Of a DNA stretch of 64,000 nucleotides, positions 17,996 to 25,350 are shown in pieces; the first letter of the stretch is position 1; each line of letters begins with the position of its first letter. The stretch lies in contig NZ_SSOC01000008.1 in assembly GCF_004801295.1 (NCBI RefSeq), positions 62,001-126,000 of the forward strand, written 5' to 3'. Source of the stretch: Pseudothauera nasutitermitis (GTDB lineage: Bacteria > Pseudomonadota > Gammaproteobacteria > Burkholderiales > Rhodocyclaceae). A model generated the notes under the pieces. That model searched no databases. It worked only from the letters and a program-made list of their open reading frames with translations, and was not told the origin of the DNA. The translations under genes were made by a program, and so were the position numbers.

Positions 17996-18715
17996 ATGAA
18001 CGACACCGCCACCCTCCAGCCGCACGCCGCAGCCGAGCCCAAGACCCTAGTCGAGGCCGCCTACAACCGGCTGCGCCGCGACATCATCGAAGGCGTGCAT
18101 CCGCCCGGTGAAAAGCTGCGCGTGGAGCACCTCAAAGACCAGTACGAGGTCGGCGCCGGCACGCTGCGCGAGGCGCTGCTGCTGCTGGTCACCGACGCCC
18201 TGGTGGTCGGCCAGGGACAGCGCGGCTTTCGCGTCGCGCCGATCTCGCTGGCCGACTTCGAGGACATCACCCGCACCCGCGTGCTGCTCGAATCCGAGGC
18301 CCTGCGCCAAGCCATCGCGCGCGGCGACGAAGCCTGGGAGGCCGATCTGGTGGCCGCCTTCCACCGCCTGTCGCGCGCCGAGCAGAAGCTCGCCGACCAT
18401 GACGTGAGCACCACCGAGGAATGGGAGACGCGCAACCGCGCCTTCCACGAGGCGCTGATCGCCGCCTGCCCGTCGCGGTGGATCCGTCATTTCCAGCACA
18501 TCCTCTATCAGCAGTCGGAGCGCTACCGGCGCATCAGCCTGTTCCGCCAGCCCATCGCGCGCGACATCCACGCCGAACACCAGGCCATCTTCGAGGCCAC
18601 GCTGGCGCGCGACGCCACGCGCGCCGTTTCCATCCTGTCCGAGCACATCCTGCGCACGCTCGACGCGGTCAAGCGCATGCCGGCCGATTTCTTCACCCAC
18701 GGCAAGCGCGGCTGA
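17996..18715 (+). CDS. GntR-family (FCD) transcriptional regulator of the phenol locus, AphS/PhcS-like
   Basis: This 239-residue regulator has an N-terminal winged helix-turn-helix (residues 20-85: AYNRLRRDIIEGVHPPGEKL, VGAGTLREALLLLV) and an all-helical FCD ligand domain (about 95-225) with the acidic/His metal-type pattern (NRAFHEALIAACPS, AEHQAIFEATLARD). GntR-family AphS and PhcS repress phenol operons in Comamonas, and this gene's placement inside a phenol locus, divergent from the lower-pathway operon, fits that role. No GntR operator was known in advance; a motif shared by the locus promoters is proposed as its site. It converges on dmpB, with a palindromic repeat in between. Whether it represses or activates is inferred. 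Confidence 0.88.
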   Translation: MNDTATLQPHAAAEPKTLVEAAYNRLRRDIIEGVHPPGEKLRVEHLKDQYEVGAGTLREALLLLVTDALVVGQGQRGFRVAPISLADFEDITRTRVLLESEALRQAIARGDEAWEADLVAAFHRLSRAEQKLADHDVSTTEEWETRNRAFHEALIAACPSRWIRHFQHILYQQSERYRRISLFRQPIARDIHAEHQAIFEATLARDATRAVSILSEHILRTLDAVKRMPADFFTHGKRG

Positions 18716-18756
18716 GGCTCTGCCCCCTGCTCGTTGCCCTCATTGCGGGCACGAAA

Positions 18757-18784
18757 CTCCCCTCTCCCGCGAGGGGAGAGGGAG
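18757..18784. repeat. GC-rich palindromic intergenic repeat, copy 2
   Basis: A palindrome CTCTCCC-GCGA-GGGGAGAG lies in the 112-base gap between the convergent 3' ends of gntR and dmpB. It may act as a bidirectional terminator. Related to copies at 9660-9692 and 20988-21026. Confidence 0.6.
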
Positions 18785-18827
18785 CACGCAGTGCCGGCTG
18801 CATACGCTTGCCCTGGACCGATTCGCC

Positions 18828-19757
18828 TCAGGACACCACGCTGAGGAAGGCCTCGTTGAGCTTGCGGTCGTGGTAGAAGATGCCGGCGCCGACTTCGTCC
18901 CAGGTCCACGTCACCGGCTTCCAGTCCGGGTAGCTCTGATAGCCGCCGCAGAAGGTCTCGAAGCGGTTGCCGGAGGGGTCGAAGGCGTAGATCGTGGTGC
19001 CGCGGGTGACGCCGTGGCGGGTCGGGCCGATGTCGATCGACACCTTGTTCATCGACATGATGTCGGCCGCGCGCAGCACCTTCTCCCAGCTTTCCAGCAG
19101 GAAGGAGACGTGGTGCAGCTTGCCCGGCTCGGGGTGGCGCACGAAGGCGATGTCGTGGGCCTTGATCGAGCACGACAGCCAGACCGCCAGGTTGGTCTTG
19201 CCGTCTTCCATCAGCACGTGCTCGACCAGGTAGAAGCCCAGCACCTTCTCGAAGATCTCCTGCACTTTCTCGATGTCCGGGCCGTACAGCAGGCAGTGGT
19301 CCAGGCGGATCGGCGCGATGCCGTGCTCGGCGCTGTCGGTCCACGGCGGCGGGTTGGTGTAGGTCTCGGGCGTGCCGATGTCGGTCTTTTCCCAGTACAG
19401 CTCGATCTGGTGCCCGGACGGGATGCCGAAGCGCACCCGCTCGCCGGTCTCCAGCAGTTCGCCGGCGGGGATGCGCTCGGTCTTCAGGCCGTATTCCTGC
19501 AGGTCGCGCTCCAGCTTGTCCAGCGTGGCCTGGTCGGCCACCTTGAAGGCGAAGAAGTCGATGCCGGCGCTGTCGGCCTCGCGGATGATGACGCTGTTGT
19601 GGTCGCGCTCGTCCCAGGCCTTGAAGTACACCCGGCCCTGCTTGTCGCGGCCGGTCTCGATCAGGCCGAGCACGTTCTTGTAGTGGTTGATGCCTTCTTC
19701 CAGGTCCAGCACGCGGATCTGGGCGTGGCCCGGACGCAATACACCAGTCATTGCCAT
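18828..19757 (-). CDS. dmpB: Catechol 2,3-dioxygenase
   Basis: This extradiol dioxygenase opens catechol between C2 and C3 to give 2-hydroxymuconic semialdehyde. The 309-residue protein has the two-domain vicinal-oxygen-chelate fold. The iron ligands are seen in the C-terminal domain: H154 (RLDHCLLYGPD), H215 (KLHHVSFLLE) and E267 (GNRFETFCGGY); these correspond to His153, His214 and Glu265 of XylE. The second-sphere residues PTRHGVTRG and the start GVLRPGHAQIRVLDLEEGIN are also typical. A good ribosome binding site (GGAGGAG) precedes the ATG. It lies 141 bases after dmpP, with a palindrome and a partial GntR-motif copy in that gap, so it may be read through from the phenol operon or have its own promoter. 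Confidence 0.97.
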   Translation of the reverse strand: MAMTGVLRPGHAQIRVLDLEEGINHYKNVLGLIETGRDKQGRVYFKAWDERDHNSVIIREADSAGIDFFAFKVADQATLDKLERDLQEYGLKTERIPAGELLETGERVRFGIPSGHQIELYWEKTDIGTPETYTNPPPWTDSAEHGIAPIRLDHCLLYGPDIEKVQEIFEKVLGFYLVEHVLMEDGKTNLAVWLSCSIKAHDIAFVRHPEPGKLHHVSFLLESWEKVLRAADIMSMNKVSIDIGPTRHGVTRGTTIYAFDPSGNRFETFCGGYQSYPDWKPVTWTWDEVGAGIFYHDRKLNEAFLSVVS

Positions 19758-19878
19758 GGTCGTCTCCTCCAGTCGTTCGCTCGTCCGTGCATTGCCAGCC
19801 GGATCGAAACGGGTTGTCAGCCATCGAACATCAGGCTGGGGAATGGTAGCGCGTGAAATACGATAAAGTAAACTTTTC

Positions 19879-19904
19879 TCGAGATTATTTGAGAAATCTC
19901 AAAT
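19879..19904. promoter_or_regulatory. Palindrome and partial GntR motif between dmpP and dmpB
   Basis: ATTTGAGA-AA-TCTCAAAT (19887-19904) is a perfect 8-bp inverted repeat covering the dmpP stop codon. TCGAGATTA (19879-19887) just beside it matches nine bases of the motif copy at 25290-25298. On the minus strand the stem is AT-rich and lacks a U-tract, so an operator upstream of dmpB seems likelier than a terminator. Confidence 0.4.
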
Positions 19905-20960
19905 TCTCTTGAACAGCGGGCTGCGCACCTGCTGCACGTCGGCCGCGGAGAAGAACTTCTCGGTGTAGATGTCGTTCTCGAACAGCCGCCCCTGCATCAG
20001 CGCGGCGATGCACGCCTCGATCATCAGCGGCGGGCCGCACAGGTAGGCCTTGTGGCCGCGGAAGTCGCCGCCGAAGAGCGCCAGCGCCGCCTCGTGCACG
20101 AAGCCCCGCGCGCCCTGCCAGGCGGAATCGGCGGCTTCGTCGGACAGGGTCGGCAGGTAGCGGAACTGCGGGTGGCGCGCGGCCAGGGCGAGGAACGCTT
20201 CGTGGTAGTACAGTTCCGCGCGGTTGCGCTGCCCGTAGACCAGGGTGATGGGCCGCGGGTCGCCGGCTTCCAGCAGGTCGAGGATCATCGCCCGCGGACT
20301 GGAGAGCCCCGAGCCGCCGGCCATGAAGATCAGCGGCTGGGGCGCGGAACGGCGCACGAAGAAGCGCCCGTAGGGGCCGGACAGCTTGACCCGGTCGCCG
20401 GCCTGCAGGTGGTGGTGGATCCAGCCGGTGCCCTCGCCGCCCGGCACGATGCGGATGTCCAGTTCCACCTCCACCGCGCGCCCGCCGGAAGGCGGGTTGG
20501 CCAGCGAGAAGGTGCGGGACAGGCGCCCGCCGTCGATCTCCAGGTTGATGTACTGCCCGGCCTGGAAGCGGATGGGCTCGTCCAGGGTGATGAACACGCC
20601 CTTGATGGTGGGCGTGAGGGCTTCGATCCGGCCGACGGTGCCGTGGAAATCCCGCACCGGAATGGATTCGGCGTCCGGGTCGTCATCCACTTCGGCCTCG
20701 ATCACCACGTCGCTCTGCAGGCGCGCACAGCAGGCCAGGGCCTTGCCCTCGTCGCGCTCGAAATCCATCAGCGCGAAGCTGGACGCCTCGCCGTGGTCGA
20801 TCTCGCCGTCCACCACCTTGACCTTGCAGGTGGCACACAGGCCATGGCAGCAGGCATGGGGCAGCCAGATGCCGGCACGCAGCGCGGCGTCGAGGATGGT
20901 CTGCTCGTCCTCGACGGCGATGGTCTGGCCGAGCGGTTCTATGGTCAGTTCGTAGCTCAT
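19899..20960 (-). CDS. dmpP: Phenol hydroxylase reductase component (FAD, 2Fe-2S)
   Basis: DmpP passes electrons from NADH through FAD and a 2Fe-2S cluster to the diiron oxygenase DmpN. The 353-residue protein has a plant-type ferredoxin domain (residues 1-90) with cluster ligands C37, C42, C45 and C77. A flavin domain follows with the FAD box RTFSLANPPSGG, and then an NAD domain containing FMAGGSGLSSPRAMILDLL and AYLCGPPLMIEACI. The open frame continues upstream into a GC-rich repeat; the ATG at 20960 gives the family N-terminus MSYELTIEPLGQTI. It is the last hydroxylase gene, 100 bases after dmpO. Confidence 0.96.
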   Translation of the reverse strand: MSYELTIEPLGQTIAVEDEQTILDAALRAGIWLPHACCHGLCATCKVKVVDGEIDHGEASSFALMDFERDEGKALACCARLQSDVVIEAEVDDDPDAESIPVRDFHGTVGRIEALTPTIKGVFITLDEPIRFQAGQYINLEIDGGRLSRTFSLANPPSGGRAVEVELDIRIVPGGEGTGWIHHHLQAGDRVKLSGPYGRFFVRRSAPQPLIFMAGGSGLSSPRAMILDLLEAGDPRPITLVYGQRNRAELYYHEAFLALAARHPQFRYLPTLSDEAADSAWQGARGFVHEAALALFGGDFRGHKAYLCGPPLMIEACIAALMQGRLFENDIYTEKFFSAADVQQVRSPLFKRI

Positions 20961-20987
20961 GGTGCGTTTCCGTTGGGGGGTGCAAAG

Positions 20988-21026
20988 CCCCTCTCCCCCC
21001 GCGGGAGAGGGGTTGGGGAGAGGGGA
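20988..21026. repeat. GC-rich palindromic intergenic repeat, copy 3
   Basis: CCCCTCTCCC pairs with GGGAGAGGGG around a CCCGC loop, followed by a second TGGGGAGAGGGG unit. It lies in the 100-base gap between dmpO and dmpP and may lower read-through or stabilise the upstream message. Confidence 0.6.
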
Positions 21027-21060
21027 GTTTCCGTGGGCGTTCAACGGGGCGTGCCCGTTC

Positions 21061-21420
21061 TCAACTGCTGGAACCGGCGATGCCGTTCAGCCCCGGCGTG
21101 CGAAACCGGATCACGTCCTTGTGCCCCAGCCCGTTCTCCGCCAGCGACTTGCCGAAGTCCGGCTGCCAGGGCTTGCCGGACTTGAACCACTCGGCCTTCG
21201 CCCAGTCGATGCGGGCGAAATCCGGGTGGTAGCCGAAGCAGCCGGGCAGCACCCCGGTGACGATGTCGCCGAAGCGCATGGCGGGCGGAAAGGGCAAGGC
21301 GAACGGGGCGCAGAACAGCAGGTGGTCTTCCCAGCCGATGTAGAGCAACTGGTTGCCGTGGAATTTCTCCACGCTGTCGAGCGGTGCGAATTCGTACTGG
21401 GTGATGGCGGCTACGGCCAT
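21061..21420 (-). CDS. dmpO: Phenol hydroxylase subunit DmpO
   Basis: DmpO is the small gamma subunit of the phenol hydroxylase oxygenase, which is an (LNO)2 complex. The 119-residue protein starts MAVAAITQYEFAPLDSVEKF and carries the conserved LLYIGWEDHLLFCAPFALPF and GCFGYHPDFARIDW blocks of the family. It has no cofactor of its own and stabilises the hydroxylase dimer. The start has a good ribosome binding site (GAGGAGA). It follows dmpN after 35 bases. Length matches Pseudomonas DmpO (119 residues). Confidence 0.95.
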   Translation of the reverse strand: MAVAAITQYEFAPLDSVEKFHGNQLLYIGWEDHLLFCAPFALPFPPAMRFGDIVTGVLPGCFGYHPDFARIDWAKAEWFKSGKPWQPDFGKSLAENGLGHKDVIRFRTPGLNGIAGSSS

Positions 21421-21455
21421 GTGGTGTCTCCTCGTATGCTGTGTGCGGACCCGCG

Positions 21456-23009
21456 TCAGACGTTCTTCGTGGCCTGGCCGCGCCAGGTCTCGAAGTTCTT
21501 CTGGTCTTCCGAGCCTTCGAAATCCAGGTTGTCGCGGCCGAATTCCAAGTGGTAGTACTGCAGCACCGCGGCCAGCGGGTCGAAGCCCTCGGCGGTGGGG
21601 TCGGTGCCTTCCGGGAAGCAGTTGCCCTGGTAGATCTGGTGCACCGGCAGCCAGGACTGCACGTACTTCTCCGGCTCGTGCTCGAAGATCTCCTTGCAGT
21701 GGTCGGAGCAGAAGTGGTACTTGCCGCCCTTGTAGTCCACCTCCCGGTAGCAGATCTTGGTGGGGTCGCCCGGTTCGGTGAACAGCATGGGGATCTGGCA
21801 GGTCTGGCACAGCATGGGCAGGGTCTTGTTGTAGAAGCGCTTGCCCTGGGCGGCCTGCTCGCGCCAGTATTCCAGGCGCGGTCGGTAGTACTTGTCGAAG
21901 CTGTCGGGGTACTTGGCCGCCAGCCAGTCCATCTCGTCCTTCTCCGGCACCCAGGTGTGGAAGGCCGCGGCCGCGCCGTAGTTGTAGAAGGTGCCCCAGG
22001 CCTGGTGGGAGAGGTGGTCCTTTTCCAGCGCGATGGTCTCGGCGCACTTGGGAATCTTGATGCCGTAGCGGGCCAGGTCCTTGAACAGGGCGCCGCCGTT
22101 CTCCTCGAAGTACACCTCCCAGGCTTCCTTCCAGCTCATCGTGCGCTTGGGCAGCATGTAGTCCATCATCATCGCCACCAGGGTCAGCACGCGGTAGCCG
22201 CGCCAGGTCCATTTGTCGATCCAGCGCTGCACGATGGGCAGGTTGTCCGGGTCCTGTTCGAGGATGAACTTGATCACCTCCAGACCCAGGGTCATGTGGC
22301 GGGCCTCGTCGGACTGGGCGGAGAAGCCGAAGGTCATGGTGCCCATGTCGCCGTTGTAGGCCGCGCCGGAGACGAAGGGCACGAACAGCAGGTTGGTGAG
22401 CACGTATTCGAACGAGAAGCCGATGGCGATCATGAACTCGAACGGCCCGGCGGTGATCGCGTCGTCGAAGAAGCTCTTGGGCACGGAGAGGTACCACACC
22501 CGGTCGTGCATGTGGCGGAACTCATGCAGGCCGTTGTAGTGCTTGTTGTAGTTGGACAGGGCGTGGATCTGGGTCTGGGCGTGGCGGATCTCGTCCAGCG
22601 ACTGCATCAGGCAGGCCACCCGCGGCCCGGCGCCGGGGAACTGCCGGCCCACGTGGGCGAAGCCGCGGTGGGCCATGTATTCCAGCGGGCTCACGCCGGT
22701 GAGGAAGAGCTTCACCGTGTTCAGGTAGCGCGCGTCGGTCACGTTCAGGTGGCCGTTGCTCTGCGCATAGGCGTCGATGATGGCGTAGAGCTTGCGCTCC
22801 TTTTCCGCCTGGTACTTCCAGTAGGCGTCCATGGTGAGGCGGAAGGGGTCTTCCCACTTGTCCCAGTCGTGGATCTTGATGCCCTCGTAGGTGGCATAGG
22901 GGTAGATGTCTTCCTTCTTCTGGTAGCTCGGCTCCCAGTCCAGGCCGCGGGTCATGACCTGGTACTTTTCCTTCAGGCCGAGCTTCTTCTTGGGGGCGTG
23001 CATGTCCAT
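21456..23009 (-). CDS. dmpN: Phenol hydroxylase large oxygenase subunit (diiron)
   Basis: DmpN holds the non-heme diiron centre that inserts oxygen into phenol to give catechol. The 517-residue protein shows all six expected iron ligands: E110 (SPLEYMAHRG), E140 and H143 (SLDEIRHAQTQ), E201 (FSFEYVLTN), and E235 and H238 (SDEARHMT). A YHS-type cysteine-rich region (MLCQTCQIPMLF, then FCSDHCKEIFEHEPEKY) follows at about 390-450, as in other phenol hydroxylases. Length and order match DmpN. It lies 12 bases after dmpM. Confidence 0.98.
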   Translation of the reverse strand: MDMHAPKKKLGLKEKYQVMTRGLDWEPSYQKKEDIYPYATYEGIKIHDWDKWEDPFRLTMDAYWKYQAEKERKLYAIIDAYAQSNGHLNVTDARYLNTVKLFLTGVSPLEYMAHRGFAHVGRQFPGAGPRVACLMQSLDEIRHAQTQIHALSNYNKHYNGLHEFRHMHDRVWYLSVPKSFFDDAITAGPFEFMIAIGFSFEYVLTNLLFVPFVSGAAYNGDMGTMTFGFSAQSDEARHMTLGLEVIKFILEQDPDNLPIVQRWIDKWTWRGYRVLTLVAMMMDYMLPKRTMSWKEAWEVYFEENGGALFKDLARYGIKIPKCAETIALEKDHLSHQAWGTFYNYGAAAAFHTWVPEKDEMDWLAAKYPDSFDKYYRPRLEYWREQAAQGKRFYNKTLPMLCQTCQIPMLFTEPGDPTKICYREVDYKGGKYHFCSDHCKEIFEHEPEKYVQSWLPVHQIYQGNCFPEGTDPTAEGFDPLAAVLQYYHLEFGRDNLDFEGSEDQKNFETWRGQATKNV

Positions 23010-23021
23010 TGTGCGGTTTCC

Positions 23022-23291
23022 TCAGGCATTCCAGCTCAGGGTGAATTCGTCGTCGGTCTCGTCGATGTGGCCGGACAGGGAGATCAGGTTCACGTGCAGT
23101 TCCTGCAGGTCGAAGTCGCGCCCCAGGCGCTCCTCGATGGAACTGCGGCGCACCGTCAGGCGGCCCTCGGCGTCGATCTTGACCATGGCCGGCGCCTCGT
23201 TGAGGCGGGCGTGGGGGTTGTCCTCGGCAATCGCCTCGATGATCGGGCGGGTGTCCTCGTTGGCCTGAAAGGCGATGAATACGGTGGACAT
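23022..23291 (-). CDS. dmpM: Phenol hydroxylase coupling/activator protein
   Basis: DmpM is the cofactorless effector that docks on DmpN and couples electron transfer to oxygenation. The protein has 89 residues. It starts MSTVFIAFQANEDTRPIIEA and keeps the family blocks RLTVRRSSIEERLGRDFDLQ and the acidic C-terminus ETDDEFTLSWNA. It lies 10 bases after dmpL and 12 before dmpN, so translation is probably coupled. Confidence 0.95.
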   Translation of the reverse strand: MSTVFIAFQANEDTRPIIEAIAEDNPHARLNEAPAMVKIDAEGRLTVRRSSIEERLGRDFDLQELHVNLISLSGHIDETDDEFTLSWNA

Positions 23292-23301
23292 CGGCGGCTC
23301 C

Positions 23302-24297
23302 TCAGACGGTCAGGCCGGCTTTCGCCAGGCGGGCGTTGAACTGGCCGAGCGCGTCGGCCAGCATTTCGTCGGCCGCCTCCCCCAGCCCGATGCGGGCCAC
23401 CGGGCGCAGCGCAGAGGCGGCGCGGTCGCGCCAGTGGGTGCTCCAGTGCTCCAGCAGGGCCTTGTTGTCCGCCGATTCGCCGGCCGCGGTCTTCAGCGTG
23501 GCGTCCACCCACTTGCGGGTTTCCTGGAACCATTCGCTCATGAAGCTGGTGAGCAGGGCCACCGCGCTGCCGCCGCGGCTGGCGAACACGTCGTCCACCG
23601 TGGTCAGGTACACCAGCGGGTAGAGCAGGCCGTCGAGCGCCACGTTCTGCGCCACGTAGAGTTCGATCGGGTCCTGCACCACGAAGCTGTCTTCCACGTA
23701 GCGGCGCAGCCCCTGCCAGGCCTCGTCCTCCAGCCAGGCGCGGCGCCCCTCGTCGAGCGCGTCCAGATCCCCCAGCAGCAGGCCGGCGCGGGTCAGGTAC
23801 TGGGCGATGCCCAGTTGGTCCATGGCGTGGTAGATGCACGGCTGGGTGATCGCGGTGCCGTAGGCATAGGCACAGATGGCGGCGTTGTTCATGTTCGCCC
23901 CCCAGGCCACGTGGCGCAGCGGCACCAGCAGCCGGGTGGCGGCGGTGCGCAGTTCGGGCTCCAGCATGTCCGCCAGGCCGCGCGTGTCGACGAAGTCGAA
24001 ATTGGCCTCGGCAGTCTCCTGCTGCCGCCCCCGGGTGATGGTGTAGGTGCCGTAGTAGAACTGGCGCGGGTCCTTGAAGGCGTACCAGTCCGCCATGCGC
24101 AGCGCGGTGCGCGAGACGTCGAAGATCTCGTGCGCCGGGTCCCAGGTGGGGCGGTAGTGGAAATTGGCCGTGGCCTGCAGGTCCAACGTGCCTTCCTGGT
24201 AGCGCGATGCCGCCTTGCCCTCGCCGATGCGTCTGGCCACATGGTCGAAGGTCTGGCGCAGCGGCTTGATGGATACGGTGCGCAGGTCAATGTGCAT
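23302..24297 (-). CDS. dmpL: Phenol hydroxylase beta (structural oxygenase) subunit
   Basis: DmpL is the ferritin-like partner of DmpN that lacks iron ligands. The 331-residue protein starts MHIDLRTVSIKPLRQTFDHV and includes YQEGTLDLQATANFHYRPTW, YGTYTITRGRQQETAEANF and VWGANMNNA-type family blocks. Near the expected ligand positions the sequence has no paired EXXH motifs, as expected for the beta subunit. It lies 33 bases after dmpK and 10 before dmpM. Confidence 0.95.
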   Translation of the reverse strand: MHIDLRTVSIKPLRQTFDHVARRIGEGKAASRYQEGTLDLQATANFHYRPTWDPAHEIFDVSRTALRMADWYAFKDPRQFYYGTYTITRGRQQETAEANFDFVDTRGLADMLEPELRTAATRLLVPLRHVAWGANMNNAAICAYAYGTAITQPCIYHAMDQLGIAQYLTRAGLLLGDLDALDEGRRAWLEDEAWQGLRRYVEDSFVVQDPIELYVAQNVALDGLLYPLVYLTTVDDVFASRGGSAVALLTSFMSEWFQETRKWVDATLKTAAGESADNKALLEHWSTHWRDRAASALRPVARIGLGEAADEMLADALGQFNARLAKAGLTV

Positions 24298-24330
24298 GAA
24301 CTCTCTCCTCCTTGGTCTTGTATGGACCGC

Positions 24331-24582
24331 TCAGCGGAAACGCTGGCGGGTCGCCTCGCGCAGCCCCCACTCCCAATCGCTGCCGGTGGCCTCGCGCGGC
24401 GGCAGGAACTGCACCGCGTTGCTGCGGCAGAACTGCCGGAAGCCCTCCTCCGGCAGCAGCAGTTCCACGCACAGATCGGGCTCGCCGATGGCGAACTCGA
24501 ATTCGACGAACCCGTCGGGCCGGCGCTCGATCAGGCGGACGAACTTCAGATTGACGTCGATCTCGGGCTTTTCGGTGTTCAT
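24331..24582 (-). CDS. dmpK: Phenol hydroxylase assembly protein
   Basis: DmpK binds the hydroxylase and is needed to assemble its iron centre, but not for turnover. From the chosen start it has 83 residues (MNTEKPEIDVNLKFVRLIER) with the family core GFVEFEFAIGEPDLCVELLLPEEG and RATGSDWEWGLREA-like ending. The frame stays open to 24633, but the sigma54 promoter ends at 24637, so transcription should begin near 24625 and the longer start would lack most of its codons in the message. The ATG at 24582 is therefore preferred. It is the first gene of the phenol hydroxylase operon. Confidence 0.92.
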   Translation of the reverse strand: MNTEKPEIDVNLKFVRLIERRPDGFVEFEFAIGEPDLCVELLLPEEGFRQFCRSNAVQFLPPREATGSDWEWGLREATRQRFR

Positions 24583-24636
24583 GGGCCGGCCTTTCTCCAA
24601 GCTGGAACATTGCGGGGGTGTGGCGGGGGTCACCTA

Positions 24637-24651
24637 ACAAGCTTCGTGCCA
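24637..24651 (-). promoter_or_regulatory. Sigma54 (-24/-12) promoter of the phenol hydroxylase operon
   Basis: On the minus strand TGGCAC (24651-24646), five bases and TTGT (24640-24637) fit the TGGCAC-N5-TTGC consensus with one change, T for C, in the -12 element. It lies 55 bases upstream of the dmpK ATG and opposite two DmpR/XylR-type upstream sites. This matches the known Po promoter of dmp genes, which needs DmpR and sigma54. Confidence 0.82.
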
Positions 24652-24690
24652 TGTTCACGAAAACCAGGCACTTACACAGAAAATGCACTT

Positions 24691-24699
24691 TCTCGATAT
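24691..24699 (-). promoter_or_regulatory. Candidate GntR operator ATATCGAGA (copy 2)
   Basis: The minus-strand copy of the motif lies between the sigma54 promoter and the nearer DmpR-type site (24703-24718), where a bound repressor could block DNA looping. The flanks also resemble copy 3: both have GCAATA before and TGCA after the core. Confidence 0.45.
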
Positions 24700-24702
24700 T
24701 TA

Positions 24703-24744
24703 TTGCTTCAATCAGCAAAACTTATCAGATCATCAAATGATCAA
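24703..24744 (-). promoter_or_regulatory. Two DmpR/XylR-type upstream activating sites
   Basis: The distal site at 24729-24744 reads TTGATCATTTGATGAT on the minus strand, 13 of 16 matches to the XylR-type consensus TTGATCAATTGATCAA. The proximal site at 24703-24718 reads TTGCTGATTGAAGCAA, a weaker inverted repeat with TTGC/GCAA ends. Centres are 26 bases apart and about 85 and 110 bases upstream of the predicted start of transcription. The pair matches the usual two-site arrangement for this activator family. Confidence 0.7.
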
Positions 24745-24795
24745 ATCCACCCCTACGCTTCACCATTTGCACAAGCCGCCTTATTGCCTTGCAGC

Positions 24796-24830
24796 AAAAA
24801 GAAAGGCCGGAACGCCTGCGCGCTCCGGCC
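24796..24830 (-). terminator. Terminator of the ferredoxin gene
   Basis: On the minus strand a stem GGCCGGA (24830-24824)/TCCGGCC (24811-24805) with a 12-base loop is followed by TTTCTTTTT. It ends the dmpQ transcript before the regulatory region of the phenol hydroxylase operon, making dmpQ a separate unit. Confidence 0.75.
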
Positions 24831-24862
24831 GCCGTACTCCCTTCTGCGCCTGCTCTGCCCCC

Positions 24863-25180
24863 TCAGCCGCAGCCCCGCTCCAACGCCCTGCCCATTTTGC
24901 CCACCACCCTGAGTGCCAGGTCGCTGGCGGGAAACAGCTTGCAGGCCAGCACCACGCCAGCGGCCTCTTCCTCCGCGCTCACGCAGGAGCGGCTCATCCT
25001 GCTGGTACGGTAGCGGCCGCGCAGCACCTGCACCTTGCACACCCCGCAGCCACCGCCGCGGCAGCCTACCGGGATGCCGCGGCGGCCCAGCAGTTCCATC
25101 GCGCGCAGCACGTTCTGGTCGTCCGCGCAAACCACGCGCTGCTCGCAACCGTCGATGCACACCCAAAAACGACCACCCAT
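24863..25180 (-). CDS. dmpQ: 2Fe-2S ferredoxin, catechol dioxygenase reactivation type
   Basis: This 105-residue chloroplast-type ferredoxin has cluster ligands C40, C45, C48 (VGCRGGGCGVCKVQ) and C80 (VVLACKLFPASD). XylT/DmpQ proteins of this kind re-reduce the iron of catechol 2,3-dioxygenase after it is inactivated by substituted catechols. The start at 25180 has a strong ribosome binding site (AGGAGGAG). In Pseudomonas dmpQ lies between dmpP and dmpB; here it is upstream of the hydroxylase operon, beside dmpR, with its own terminator. Assignment rests on the cluster motif, size and locus, so a different electron-transfer partner is possible. Confidence 0.87.
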   Translation of the reverse strand: MGGRFWVCIDGCEQRVVCADDQNVLRAMELLGRRGIPVGCRGGGCGVCKVQVLRGRYRTSRMSRSCVSAEEEAAGVVLACKLFPASDLALRVVGKMGRALERGCG

Positions 25181-25285
25181 GTCTCCTCCTTTTTTTCGCT
25201 TTGGCGGACCGCACGGCAGGTGGTGAAATGATCCACCGCCGCCACGACCGGCCTGAACAGGCAAAATACATGCTACCCACGGCAA

Positions 25286-25316
25286 TATATCGAGATTATG
25301 CACTTCGATCGATATA
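25286..25316. promoter_or_regulatory. Inverted repeat and GntR-motif copy 3 between dmpQ and dmpR
   Basis: TATATCGA (25286-25293) and its perfect complement TCGATATA (25309-25316) face each other across 15 bases. The left arm extends into ATATCGAGATT (25287-25297), the motif shared with 17910-17920. Symmetry suggests a dimeric regulator controlling both divergent genes. Confidence 0.5.
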
Positions 25317-25350
25317 AACACGCCTTTCCGCGCAACCCGCCCGCCACCTG

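Noticed and set aside
24583-24633. Longer dmpK start at 24633
   Set aside because: It lies upstream of the transcription start expected from the sigma54 promoter at 24637-24651.
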